From: Rhodococcus opacus B4
Lineage (GTDB): Bacteria; Actinomycetota; Actinomycetes; Mycobacteriales; Mycobacteriaceae
Direction: 5' to 3'
Assembly: GCF_000010805.1 (NCBI RefSeq)
Contig: NC_012522.1
Coordinates: forward strand, 62,001 to 126,000
Length of the DNA stretch: 64,000 nucleotides
Positions 26,184 through 34,674 of this stretch are shown here, piece by piece (the first letter of the stretch is position 1; every line of letters starts with the position of its first letter). Under the pieces are notes generated by a model. The model was not told the origin of the DNA, ran no database searches, and saw nothing but the letters and a program-made list of their open reading frames with translations. A program made the translations under genes and the position numbers.

Positions 26184-26635
26184 CGAGTCGAGTCGAGTCG
26201 CGCCGCCTCGAGTGTGCCCAGTTCGTCATCGGCCGGTGCACTCTTCACCAATCGTCCGAGGCGAAGCAGTGACTGGGCGAAGTCTGCCGAGCCGATCGGA
26301 TCGCTGCTCCAGGGCATGGACCCGCTGAACTCGAGGACACGTCCATCACGCTCGATGATGGACTTGCCGGCGTCGTAGTGAGGCCAGGTCTCGATTCCCC
26401 GTTCCTCACCGAGCGCTTGGAGCCGGTGGTACTCGGGACCGATCAGCTGCCCGCCGTCCTCGACGACGCGCCCGCCGCCCAGCGTACGCAGACGCGTTCT
26501 CCCACCCACCCGGTCCTTGGCTTCCAGGACGCGAATAGACGTGATCCCTGCCTGGATCAGACGACGCGCAGCGGTCAGGCCGGAAAGACCTCCGCCAATG
26601 ACGATGACGTCAACGAAATCGGTATCGGTGTTCAC
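26180..26635 (-). CDS. flavin amine oxidase, N-terminal part (split gene)
   Basis: 151 residues from a GTG that overlaps the stop of the NTF2-like gene upstream. FAD-binding signature: VIVIGGGLSGLTAARRL, then VLEAKDRVGGRTR and EDGGQLIGPEYHRL. It ends at LDSTR-stop, immediately after a triple CGACT repeat. The family oxidatively deaminates amines to aldehydes with release of H2O2. As sequenced this is half an enzyme; see the split-gene finding. Confidence 0.85.
   Translation of the reverse strand: MNTDTDFVDVIVIGGGLSGLTAARRLIQAGITSIRVLEAKDRVGGRTRLRTLGGGRVVEDGGQLIGPEYHRLQALGEERGIETWPHYDAGKSIIERDGRVLEFSGSMPWSSDPIGSADFAQSLLRLGRLVKSAPADDELGTLEAARLDSTR
26184..26198. repeat. 5-bp repeat CGAGT x3 at frameshift point
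   Basis: Three exact CGAGT units (CGACT in coding sense) separate the two halves of the amine oxidase. Two units would restore a single frame; three put a stop immediately after the repeat. Confidence 0.9.
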
Positions 26636-27075
26636 TGGACCGTCGCGGCCTCGTGAAGGCGCTGAATCGTCTCTTCGAGCGCTTCTTCGTCTGCGAAATA
26701 GACGTCGCGCACGATTGTGACGGTCTCCGGGTCGAACGTCGAGAACGACGTCATCAGCCAGCTGACGATCTGCTCGGATTCCCCGACACGAACAGTCGCC
26801 GTCGTCCGGAAGATCACCGCGAGGACATCCCCGTTCAGGTGCATCTCGACGGGCACCGGAGCGTAATCGGGGAACGACTCCCAGACTTGCTGGAAGAACT
26901 CGACCAACCCGTCTTTCGCGGTGTGTCGTCCGTCCACGCCGTTGACGAACACACAGGAGTCGTCGAAGTAGCGGAGCATGTGGTCGGTGTCGTGAGCGGC
27001 GACAGCATCGCACAACTCCCTGATCACTGCGCAATACCGGTCGAGCATCTCTGTTGATTCAGATTTCTCGGTCAT
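26632..27075 (-). CDS. NTF2/SnoaL-like protein
   Basis: 147 residues: an NTF2-like cone fold, with HDTDHMLRYFDDSCVFVNGV, DGLVEFFQQVWESFPDYAPV and FRTTATVRVG. It overlaps the amine oxidase start by four bases (GTGA). A paralogue at 39378 shares FVNGV and the ESFPDY/ASFPEY motif and ends similarly. Members act as isomerases, hydrolases or binding subunits of oxygenases; a role in handling an unstable amine-oxidase product is possible. Confidence 0.85.
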   Translation of the reverse strand: MTEKSESTEMLDRYCAVIRELCDAVAAHDTDHMLRYFDDSCVFVNGVDGRHTAKDGLVEFFQQVWESFPDYAPVPVEMHLNGDVLAVIFRTTATVRVGESEQIVSWLMTSFSTFDPETVTIVRDVYFADEEALEETIQRLHEAATVQ

Positions 27076-27088
27076 CTGACCCTCCGAT

Positions 27089-28495
27089 TCACGGTGATGG
27101 AACAGCTGAGGATTCGGCGCTCACGTCATCGGCCGGGCCTCGCGAATCGAGCCGGCCGATGCGTGCCATTGCCAGATAGAGGACGACGGGCACGACCAGA
27201 CCGACGACGCAGCTGATGTCCGCGCCGATCCATCGGGCGGCCGGCCCGTGGTACACATTCAGATTCATGAACGGTAGCTGGGCGAGGACGCTCACCACGA
27301 AGATCGCGATCGTGGGGACATTGAACCTGCCGTAGGTCCCGTCGGGGTCGAACACATCGCGGATCCGGTATTTGCCCTTCCTCACCACGTAGAAGTCGAC
27401 GAGGTTGATCGCGGTCCACGGGACGAGGAAGTAGACCTGGGCGACGAGGATGTCACCGAAGAACGTGTAGAAGTCGTGCTGGGTGGCGATCGCAACAACC
27501 GTTCCGACAGCCGCTATCGCGGACATGATGAGCAGTTTCGTCCCCGGACGGATCGTGTTCGACCCGCGCATGCTGCTGAAGATCGTCACTGTCGACATGA
27601 AGCCGCTGTACAGACACAGGACGTTGAACATCACCACGCCCAACAGAAGCACGATGAGACCGACAGAGCCGAGCGGTCCGAACAGGGCGGCGATGCCGAT
27701 AGCCGGGCTCGCCTGGACATCGACCGCCGCCGAAGTCACCACCGCACCGATCACCATCACGATCGAAGCACCCAGCACCTGGCCGGCGTAGCTGTACATG
27801 AACGTCGCCCGAGACGAGACGGTCTCCGGCAGGTACCGCGAGTAGTCCGCGACGAACGGGCCGAATCCGAGCGACCACGACAGCGCCTGGGTGAAGACGA
27901 GAAGGAATATCGGGAGGGAGAACGATGTCGAGGGAATCGACTCGACGATCGCGGCCCCCGGCTCGTCGGACAGCGACACGATCACGAACACGGCCGCGAA
28001 CAGCAGGCCTGACGCCCACGCCATGACCACACCGAGGCGGTGTATCAGCTCGTATCCGAAGAAGGCGACGACGAGGGTGACCGTGCCGAACAGGATGAGC
28101 GCAGTGTTGTCCCCGACGGGAAGCGCTCGTTCCACGGCGTCGCGCATCATGACCGCGTTCGCCGCGAAGAAGAGCACGTACGCAACCACCACTGCGGCGA
28201 GCGGGATCCCCGCGCCGTACACGCCGAACTGCGCCCGGCTCTGGATCATCTGCGGTATGCCGAGGTGCGGGCCTTGCGCCGAGTGCCCGGCCATGAAGAT
28301 GCCGCCCACCAGATTGCCCAGTACCAGCCCGAGGACGACCCAGGTGAGGCCCAGGCCTGCGACCACGCCCAACGCACCGACCACCATGGTCGTCACCTGC
28401 ATGTTCGCGCTGAACCAGATGCTGAACAGTCTGCGCGGATGCCCGTAGCGCTCAGACTGCGGGATGAATTCGATGCCGTGACTCTCGGCTTTCAT
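27089..28495 (-). CDS. NCS1-family (cytosine/purine type) permease
   Basis: 468 residues, twelve membrane helices. The start has the NCS1-like RRLFSIWFSANMQVTTMVVG, the central QALSWSLGFGPFVADYSRYL is the conserved substrate region, and VPWTAINLVDFYVVRKGKY follows helix 10. The family imports nucleobases, hydantoins, or cyclic amines with cations. It overlaps the DAO gene start/stop (ATGA) and precedes the NTF2-like gene by 13 bp. Substrate unknown. Confidence 0.9.
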   Translation of the reverse strand: MKAESHGIEFIPQSERYGHPRRLFSIWFSANMQVTTMVVGALGVVAGLGLTWVVLGLVLGNLVGGIFMAGHSAQGPHLGIPQMIQSRAQFGVYGAGIPLAAVVVAYVLFFAANAVMMRDAVERALPVGDNTALILFGTVTLVVAFFGYELIHRLGVVMAWASGLLFAAVFVIVSLSDEPGAAIVESIPSTSFSLPIFLLVFTQALSWSLGFGPFVADYSRYLPETVSSRATFMYSYAGQVLGASIVMVIGAVVTSAAVDVQASPAIGIAALFGPLGSVGLIVLLLGVVMFNVLCLYSGFMSTVTIFSSMRGSNTIRPGTKLLIMSAIAAVGTVVAIATQHDFYTFFGDILVAQVYFLVPWTAINLVDFYVVRKGKYRIRDVFDPDGTYGRFNVPTIAIFVVSVLAQLPFMNLNVYHGPAARWIGADISCVVGLVVPVVLYLAMARIGRLDSRGPADDVSAESSAVPSP

Positions 28496-29703
28496 TCTCG
28501 AACTCCACTCGTTGGTGTCGATTGTTGGATGCCGGCTATGTCGCCGGGGTTTGCCGGCATTCGCTGTGGGTCCCAGTCCGATCCGGGGGCGGCCATCGAC
28601 GGGCGTTCGCCGCGAACGTATTCGACGACGGTCCGCCCGATCGCAGGCGAGAGCTGAATCCCGTTTCCCCCACTTCCCAGAGCACAGATGACCTGTTCGT
28701 TCGCCGGATGGGGGCCGACCAACGGCCGGCTGTCGAATGACATCGGGAACAGTCCGGACCAGCCGCTACCGAGTTGTGCGTCCTCGAGCCCAGGGAACCG
28801 GGTCGAGAATGATTCGGCGAGTGCAGCGACGAAGTCACCGTCGACGGCACTGAGCGGGACGTCGTCGAGGTCGACCGCGGAACGGCTCGCCTGCTCCGAG
28901 TGAAGTCCGGCGAAGAACTCCGACTCCCCCTCGGGCCGCAGATAGACGCCCTCGGCGCCGTCGCCCGGCACGTAGTCCATGACGGACGGGATGCGGGAGG
29001 CCGCAGCGGTCTTCGACACGACCGTCACCGCGTGATGCAGTTCGGGGTAAAGGGTCACCGGGGCGCCCAGGATCTCGCCGACCCGGCCTGCCCAGGCTCC
29101 GGCGGCATTGACGACCAGGTCCGCGTGGAGCGTTCCCCGCTCCGTGCGCAGCTCGGCTTCACCGTCTGCGGTCCACTCACACTCCAGCACTCGCGCCCGC
29201 TGCAGCACAGTGACGCCGTTGTCGCGGGCGCGTGCCGCCATCAGGTTGGCGAACAGGTATCCGTCGAGATAGAAGTCCGACGCGCCGAGCAGGGCTCCGG
29301 CGCGGTCGGACATCTCCATGAACGGAATCAGCGCCTTGACGTCGTCGACGTCGAGGACCTGGGCGTCGCCCACGCCGCATTCCCGCTGCCGCGCCACGCT
29401 GAGCTCGTACTGGCCGAGCGTCGCATCCGAATCCGCGAGCCTCAGATACCCGTTCATGTGCAACTGCAGATCCGACTGCTCCGCCAGTGCACGGATGAAT
29501 CGGTGACCGTACGCCCGCACCTCGATGTCGAAGTGCTCGATGTACTGGGTCTCGACGATTCCGACGGAGCGCGAGGACGAGCCCGATCCGATGTGATCGG
29601 TCTCGGCGACCGTGATGTCGTAATTTCCCGCCTCGGACAACTGCAGCGCGGCGGACAGTCCGACGACTCCCGCTCCGACAATGACGACCCGGGTCTTGCC
29701 CAT
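28492..29703 (-). CDS. DAO-type FAD oxidoreductase (sarcosine oxidase-like)
   Basis: 403 residues from MGKTRVVIVGAG; GAGGTG stands ten bases upstream, so I prefer it to a start 15 codons earlier. FAD motif VVIVGAGVVGLSAALQL; SSSRSVGIVETQYIEH resembles the sarcosine/dimethylglycine oxidase loop; C-terminal VICALGSGGNGIQLSPAIGR. The family oxidises N-methyl or alpha-amino groups. In the operon it could demethylate or oxidise the imported amine. Confidence 0.88.
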   Translation of the reverse strand: MGKTRVVIVGAGVVGLSAALQLSEAGNYDITVAETDHIGSGSSSRSVGIVETQYIEHFDIEVRAYGHRFIRALAEQSDLQLHMNGYLRLADSDATLGQYELSVARQRECGVGDAQVLDVDDVKALIPFMEMSDRAGALLGASDFYLDGYLFANLMAARARDNGVTVLQRARVLECEWTADGEAELRTERGTLHADLVVNAAGAWAGRVGEILGAPVTLYPELHHAVTVVSKTAAASRIPSVMDYVPGDGAEGVYLRPEGESEFFAGLHSEQASRSAVDLDDVPLSAVDGDFVAALAESFSTRFPGLEDAQLGSGWSGLFPMSFDSRPLVGPHPANEQVICALGSGGNGIQLSPAIGRTVVEYVRGERPSMAAPGSDWDPQRMPANPGDIAGIQQSTPTSGVRE

Positions 29704-29761
29704 GCCGATTGACACCTCGAATTTCTTTGTTGGATTTCCTTCGCACACGCCTGCCGGCCGG

Positions 29762-31309
29762 TCAGTCCGCCGCCGCCGTCGGGGCGGCCATCATGCGGTG
29801 CGCGGTCTCCCGGAGCTCGAACTTCTGAATCTTGCCGGTAGGAGTTGTCGGAAAGTCCGACACGAGGATCACGTGGTCCGGTGCGAGGAACTTCGGCGCT
29901 CGTGCCAGCACGTGCTCCCGGATCTCCTGCGGCGTGACCGGGCCGGACTCCGAGCGCAACTGGACGAACGCCACTACGTCTTCTTCGGTGTGCTCCGATG
30001 CCACGCCGACGACCGCGCACTCCGCGACCCCCGGATGTGATCGCACTTCTCGTTCGACCTCGAACGTCGAGATGTTCTCTCCGCGCTTGCGCAGCGCGTC
30101 CTTGAGCCGGTCGACGAAGTGATATCGGGCCTGCTCATCAAGAACGAAGATGTCGCCGGTGTGCAGCCAGCCGTCGATCACCGCCCGGCTCGTCGCGTCC
30201 GGATTGTGGTGATACCTCGCGAGGCAGATCCCGTCCTCATCGGTCGACACCAGGAGTTCACCTCGCTCCCCTTGGATAGCGTCCTCACCCTCCGCGGTCA
30301 CGAGCCTGAGTCGGAAGCCTGCCCGTGGCCGGCCGACCCCGTCGTCGATGCCCGCGTCCCATCCCGACGCCAGCGGCACGTTGGCTTCAGTCGACCCGAA
30401 ACACGTCGCCACCTGAACACCGAACCGAGCGCGAAAATCGTCGACGCCCTCGATCAGCGGCACCATCAGCACCCGTTCCAACGGGTTGTCGTCATCGTCG
30501 GGGCGCGGCGGTGCGCTGAGGACGAACTGGGCCATGGCTCCGAGCAAGAACGTCGCAGTGACCTGATGGTGGCGCACGTCCTGCCAGAACGATGTGATGC
30601 TGAAGCGCCGAACCAACACGGTGCACGCACCGCGCTGGAGAGCCGCGTAGACCACGGCCCACCGGCCCGCGATGTGGAACAGTGGCAGCGGTGCGTAGTA
30701 CACATCGCCGCGCTTCAGATCGATCGTCTCCGCGACGGAACTCGCATACGTGTAGGCGTGACGCTCCGTGATCACCGCGCCCTTCGACGGTCCGGTGGTG
30801 CCGGAGGTGTACATGACCGCGGTCTCGTCCAGCTCGTCCCGAACCACGATGCTGCCCAGCGAGGAGGGATCATCCCGGAGGACTGATTCCTCCCCGAGTC
30901 CGGAGGCCGCCTCGGTTCCGGTCGGCACCAGCAGGATCGATGTCACATCGCCGAGCAGAGTCGACGAAAGGCGTTCGACGAAGCGGCCTTCCGTGATGAT
31001 CGTGGGCGCACCGGAGTCCCGGCACAGATGCGCAAGAGTCTCCCCGATGTACGCGGTGTTGACCGGGACCTCCGTGTACCCGCCCAGTGCGAGCGCGAGC
31101 CAGGTGATGACCGCCTCGTCGGTGTTGTCGAGCATCACCAGGACCGGAGTGGACGGGAGCAGCCCCGCAGCCTGGATCGCGCCGAGTCGCACGAGTGCGG
31201 CGGTCTTCAATTGCTCGTTCGTGTACGTGCGGCCCTCGAAGACCAGTGCTGGAGTGTCGGGCTCGCGCTCCACGGCGTCATCGAGAGTGCTGAGAATTGT
31301 CCGATACAC
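29762..31309 (-). CDS. AMP-dependent acyl-CoA ligase
   Basis: 515 residues with the adenylate-forming motifs in order: YTSGTTGPSKGAV (A3), FGSTEANVPLASG (A5), GWLHTGDI (A7), LRKRGENIS (A8) and PTGKIQKFELRE (A10, catalytic Lys). Closest in feel to CaiC-like carnitine/crotonobetaine ligases. It would activate the carboxylate made by the aldehyde dehydrogenase for beta-oxidation-like breakdown. Confidence 0.9.
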   Translation of the reverse strand: MYRTILSTLDDAVEREPDTPALVFEGRTYTNEQLKTAALVRLGAIQAAGLLPSTPVLVMLDNTDEAVITWLALALGGYTEVPVNTAYIGETLAHLCRDSGAPTIITEGRFVERLSSTLLGDVTSILLVPTGTEAASGLGEESVLRDDPSSLGSIVVRDELDETAVMYTSGTTGPSKGAVITERHAYTYASSVAETIDLKRGDVYYAPLPLFHIAGRWAVVYAALQRGACTVLVRRFSITSFWQDVRHHQVTATFLLGAMAQFVLSAPPRPDDDDNPLERVLMVPLIEGVDDFRARFGVQVATCFGSTEANVPLASGWDAGIDDGVGRPRAGFRLRLVTAEGEDAIQGERGELLVSTDEDGICLARYHHNPDATSRAVIDGWLHTGDIFVLDEQARYHFVDRLKDALRKRGENISTFEVEREVRSHPGVAECAVVGVASEHTEEDVVAFVQLRSESGPVTPQEIREHVLARAPKFLAPDHVILVSDFPTTPTGKIQKFELRETAHRMMAAPTAAAD

Positions 31310-31352
31310 TCCGGTACCTTTCGTCAGAGTCGGGATGGCCTCGGTGGAGCGG

Positions 31353-31766
31353 CTACAGTCCGTCCGGATGCTCGACGTGCCAGTCGGCGGGCGTCAGCGC
31401 GTAGAAGGCCGTGGTGCCGGGTTCACCCTCGTAGACCACTTCTGCGCCGCGGGGGATGGCCGCGACCTCGCCCGGCGCCAGCGAGAGGATCTGGTCGGCG
31501 AAACGCAGCCGGAGGGTTCCCGTGATCACGTACAGCATCTCGTCGTACGGAAGCTTCCAGGGCTCGCCGGCACCACCGTCGTCGAACCGCAGAATGCCTC
31601 CCGCCAGCTGGTCGATACCTGTTCGCGCACTGCGCAGTTCGAGTTTCATTGGACCGTTGTCGAAGGTGTACCGATCCTGCTGGATCGCGACGACGGGTTG
31701 CGGGTTGTTTTCCACGACTATTCCTTCTCCGTAGTTCGTTTCGTGGTCGGTGCTCGCTGCTTTCAC
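31353..31766 (-). CDS. cupin-domain protein (EutQ-like)
   Basis: 137 residues; one cupin barrel. YDEMLYVITGTLRLRF carries a conserved Glu of the metal-site strand, and LAPGEVAAIPRGAEVVYEG the second motif; the usual HxH is not present, as in EutQ-type cupins. It starts one base after the SDR stop. Function unknown; EutQ relatives have acetate-kinase-like or binding roles in ethanolamine use. Confidence 0.82.
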   Translation of the reverse strand: MKAASTDHETNYGEGIVVENNPQPVVAIQQDRYTFDNGPMKLELRSARTGIDQLAGGILRFDDGGAGEPWKLPYDEMLYVITGTLRLRFADQILSLAPGEVAAIPRGAEVVYEGEPGTTAFYALTPADWHVEHPDGL

Positions 31767-32567
31767 CTACTGGGCCGTCCAGCCGCCGTCGATGTACAGC
31801 GTCTGGCCTGTCATGAAGTCCGAAGCTCGTGATGCGAGGAACACTGCCGCGCCGACGTAATCGCTCGGCTGGCCCCAGCGCCCCATCGGTGTGCGCGAAG
31901 TGATCCACTTACTGGAGGCTTCATCGCTGACGGAGTGGATGGTCATGTCCGTGACCAGGAAGCCGGGGCACAGTGCGTTGACCTGGACGCCGCGACGACC
32001 CCACTCGAGGGCGATCGACTTGGTCAGACCGATCGCCGCATGCTTCGACATGACGTACGCGGAGTTGTCGCGCATCGCGACGGTGCCGAGGATCGACGCG
32101 ATATTGATGACCTTGCCGTAGCCGCCCGAGGCCCGGAGGTACGGGGAGGCGGCTTGAATCATCAGAAATACCGACCGATTGTTGACCTCGATCACCTTTT
32201 CCCAGGTCTCCAGGCTCGTCTCTTCGATCGGCGAGTCGTGATCGACACCGGCATTGTTGAGGAGGACGTCGATGCCTCCCATGTCGATGGCGACTCGCTC
32301 GATGAGCGATGTCACTGCGTCGGGATCTCCCAGGTCGGCAACGTACGCCGATGCCTTCCCGCCCTGAGCCTCGATGAGGGCCACGGTCTCGTCCAGGGCG
32401 GCCTGGTCGCGGGCCACGCAGGCCACCGAGGCGCCGAACGCCGCGAGACCCCGCGCCAGCTGGCGTCCGAGGCCGCGGGACGCACCCGTGACGATTACTC
32501 GTCGTTCCGTGAGGTCGAAGATTCCGGGCCCGGTCTCGTCCGGTGCGAGTGCTTCGCTGATCGGCAT
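31767..32567 (-). CDS. short-chain dehydrogenase/reductase
   Basis: 266 residues from MPISEALAPDE. Classical SDR: TGASRGLGRQLARG (cofactor loop), NNAGVD, INIASILGTVA (catalytic Ser), SAYVMSKHA (Tyr and Lys) and PGFLVTDM. The start overlaps the amidohydrolase stop by one base (TGATG). It probably interconverts an alcohol and ketone intermediate. Confidence 0.9.
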   Translation of the reverse strand: MPISEALAPDETGPGIFDLTERRVIVTGASRGLGRQLARGLAAFGASVACVARDQAALDETVALIEAQGGKASAYVADLGDPDAVTSLIERVAIDMGGIDVLLNNAGVDHDSPIEETSLETWEKVIEVNNRSVFLMIQAASPYLRASGGYGKVINIASILGTVAMRDNSAYVMSKHAAIGLTKSIALEWGRRGVQVNALCPGFLVTDMTIHSVSDEASSKWITSRTPMGRWGQPSDYVGAAVFLASRASDFMTGQTLYIDGGWTAQ

Positions 32568-33451
32568 CAGAGTTCTCCTACCTGGTCGTTGTTCGTCAGC
32601 TTGATTCCCCAGTGCTTGTCCAACAGGCGTGCCGCGTTGAGGAAGGTGAACTTCGCCCGCGACTCGTCGCTCAGCTCCAGGTAGTCGAGCTCGGCGAGGA
32701 GTCGTTCGTGCCGGATCATCGGCCAGTCGGTGGCCATGAGGACCTGGTCGGCCACCATCGTGTTCATCCAGTGCGCGATAGGCTCCCAGCCGCCCCTCGG
32801 TCCGACCATGCGCTTCGGGGCGATGGCGCCGAAGTCTGCGTAGACGTTCGAGTGCTTCCACATCACCGCGAGCATCTCGGTGACCCACGGCCAGCCACCG
32901 TGACTCGCGACGATCGTCAGGTCCGGATAGGCGCACGCGACCTCACACAGCGCCCCGGGATGCCCGAACTTGATCGGGCCGGTCTCGCTGAAGTTGATGC
33001 CCGAGTGGATCGTGACCGGATGGCCGTTCTCCTGGCAGTAGTCGAGCAACGGGGCGACACTCGGATCGTTCGCCGCGACCTTCAGGAATCCAGGCTGGAA
33101 GTTCCATCCGCGCAGTCCCTGCTCGTCGTGGGCGTGCTTGAGGATCTCGAGCGCGTTCGGCAGTCGTGGATCCGTCGTCGCGATGCCGGCCACCAGGTGG
33201 TCCGGGTGTGTGGCGATCGCCTCGGCCACCCGCGTGTTGACCTTTGCCGGATCGTCCTCTTCCCACTCGGCCTGCATCACGCCGGCGACGTCGTGTTGTT
33301 CGAGCTCGCCGACGAGGTGATCGAGCGAACGACCGCCGGTGAACCCTTGGCCGTATACCCGCGTGTAGCCCTCACTGTCGGTTCCGGCGAGGTCCACGGA
33401 CGTGGCCTCATCAGCCGGCCGTATTCTGAAATCGATGTACTTGGCAGTCAA
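32567..33451 (-). CDS. amidohydrolase-family protein (RxR subgroup)
   Basis: 294 residues if the TTG at 33451 (after AAAGGACG) is used; a GTG at 33484 adds 11 residues. The barrel is recognisable from GWNFQPGFLKVAANDP, VTIHSGINFSETGP, LTIVASHGGWPWV and VLMATDWPMIRHERLL (Asp ligand). The first strand reads IDFRIRP, so the usual HxH metal pair is replaced by RxR. Related enzymes hydrolyse lactones or amides or decarboxylate. Co-transcribed with its neighbours. Confidence 0.82.
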   Translation of the reverse strand: MTAKYIDFRIRPADEATSVDLAGTDSEGYTRVYGQGFTGGRSLDHLVGELEQHDVAGVMQAEWEEDDPAKVNTRVAEAIATHPDHLVAGIATTDPRLPNALEILKHAHDEQGLRGWNFQPGFLKVAANDPSVAPLLDYCQENGHPVTIHSGINFSETGPIKFGHPGALCEVACAYPDLTIVASHGGWPWVTEMLAVMWKHSNVYADFGAIAPKRMVGPRGGWEPIAHWMNTMVADQVLMATDWPMIRHERLLAELDYLELSDESRAKFTFLNAARLLDKHWGIKLTNNDQVGEL

Positions 33452-33508
33452 TAGACGTCCTTTGTTCGTAGAAAACTTCCGCACACCTCGTGCGCGTGGT
33501 CGGCAGGA

Positions 33509-34621
33509 TTACGCGTGGTCGTAGAGGATGACAGTGCGTCCGCCCTCGCCCTGCCCCATTCGCGTGAAGGCTTCGTTGACCTCGTTGATGGAACTCGTAT
33601 GACCCACCAGACGGTCGAGGTCGAGCTTGCCCTGCATGTAGAGATCGATAAGACGCGGGAAGTCGATTGCGGGGCGGCTGCTTCCGTAATTGCAGCCGAT
33701 GATCGACTTCTCCCGGTCCGACATCACCATCGGGTCGATCTCGATAGTGACACCGTCCGCGGACTGGCCGACGACGACAACCGTGCCGCCCGGGCTGATG
33801 AGTTCGTACGCCTGCTCGATGGTCGGCTTGAGACCGATCGCCTCGAACGCCCAATCGACGCCGCGCTCGTCGACCAACCCCCGGACAGTGGTCGCGACAT
33901 CATCGCGCGACGGATTGATAATGGCGGTGGCGCCCAGCGACTTCGCCAGCTCGAGGGCCTTGTCGCTCATGTCGACCGCGATGATCTGACCCGCCGACAC
34001 GAGGCCGGCCCCCATGATCACCGACAGGCCCACGCCGCCGCAGCCGAACACCAGGACGGTGTCGCCGGGCTGGACGTCTGCGGTGTTCAAGACCGCCCCC
34101 ACACCGGTGGCGACAGCACATCCGACCAGGGCGGCGCGGTCGAGCGGGGCGTCCTTGCGAATGGGCACCGCACCGGTTTCGTGGACGATGACCCGATCTG
34201 CGAACGCACCGGTCGCGAGGTAGCTCGGTACCGATTCGTCGCCGCGGGAGAGTCGGGACGTGCCGTCGTACTGGACGTTCTGGTAGGCGGTCTCCTCGAC
34301 CTTCGGGCACAGGGCCGGTTTGCCGGCCATGCAGTATGCACAGGTGCCGCAGTACGGGACCCACGACAGGACGACGTGGTCGCCGACGGACACCGAAGTG
34401 ACACCCGGGCCGATCTTCTCGACGACGCCGGCGCCTTCGTGTCCGAGGACCAGCGGTCCGGCAGACTCCCACTCACCCTTCACGACGTGGTAGTCGCTGT
34501 GGCACACGCCGGCGGCCTCGAGCCGGACAAGAACCTCGCCCCGCTTGGGGTCTTCCAGATCGAGTTCCTCGACGTGGATAGGTTCCCCCACCCGTTCGAA
34601 AACTGCTGCCTTCACCTTCAT
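33509..34621 (-). CDS. zinc-dependent alcohol dehydrogenase
   Basis: 370 residues of the class III/MDR type. Catalytic zinc ligands: AGVCHSDYHVV and LGHEGAG; structural zinc loop CGTCAYCMAGKPALC; NAD fold VLVFGCGGVGLSVIMGA. It oxidises an alcohol or formaldehyde adduct to the aldehyde used by the next enzyme. Placed 53 bp after the aldehyde dehydrogenase stop in the same operon. Confidence 0.92.
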   Translation of the reverse strand: MKVKAAVFERVGEPIHVEELDLEDPKRGEVLVRLEAAGVCHSDYHVVKGEWESAGPLVLGHEGAGVVEKIGPGVTSVSVGDHVVLSWVPYCGTCAYCMAGKPALCPKVEETAYQNVQYDGTSRLSRGDESVPSYLATGAFADRVIVHETGAVPIRKDAPLDRAALVGCAVATGVGAVLNTADVQPGDTVLVFGCGGVGLSVIMGAGLVSAGQIIAVDMSDKALELAKSLGATAIINPSRDDVATTVRGLVDERGVDWAFEAIGLKPTIEQAYELISPGGTVVVVGQSADGVTIEIDPMVMSDREKSIIGCNYGSSRPAIDFPRLIDLYMQGKLDLDRLVGHTSSINEVNEAFTRMGQGEGGRTVILYDHA

Positions 34622-34674
34622 GTCAGTTCTTCCTCTTCTTCTCGGGTGTCACGAATCCGGAACCGTGCGGCCCG

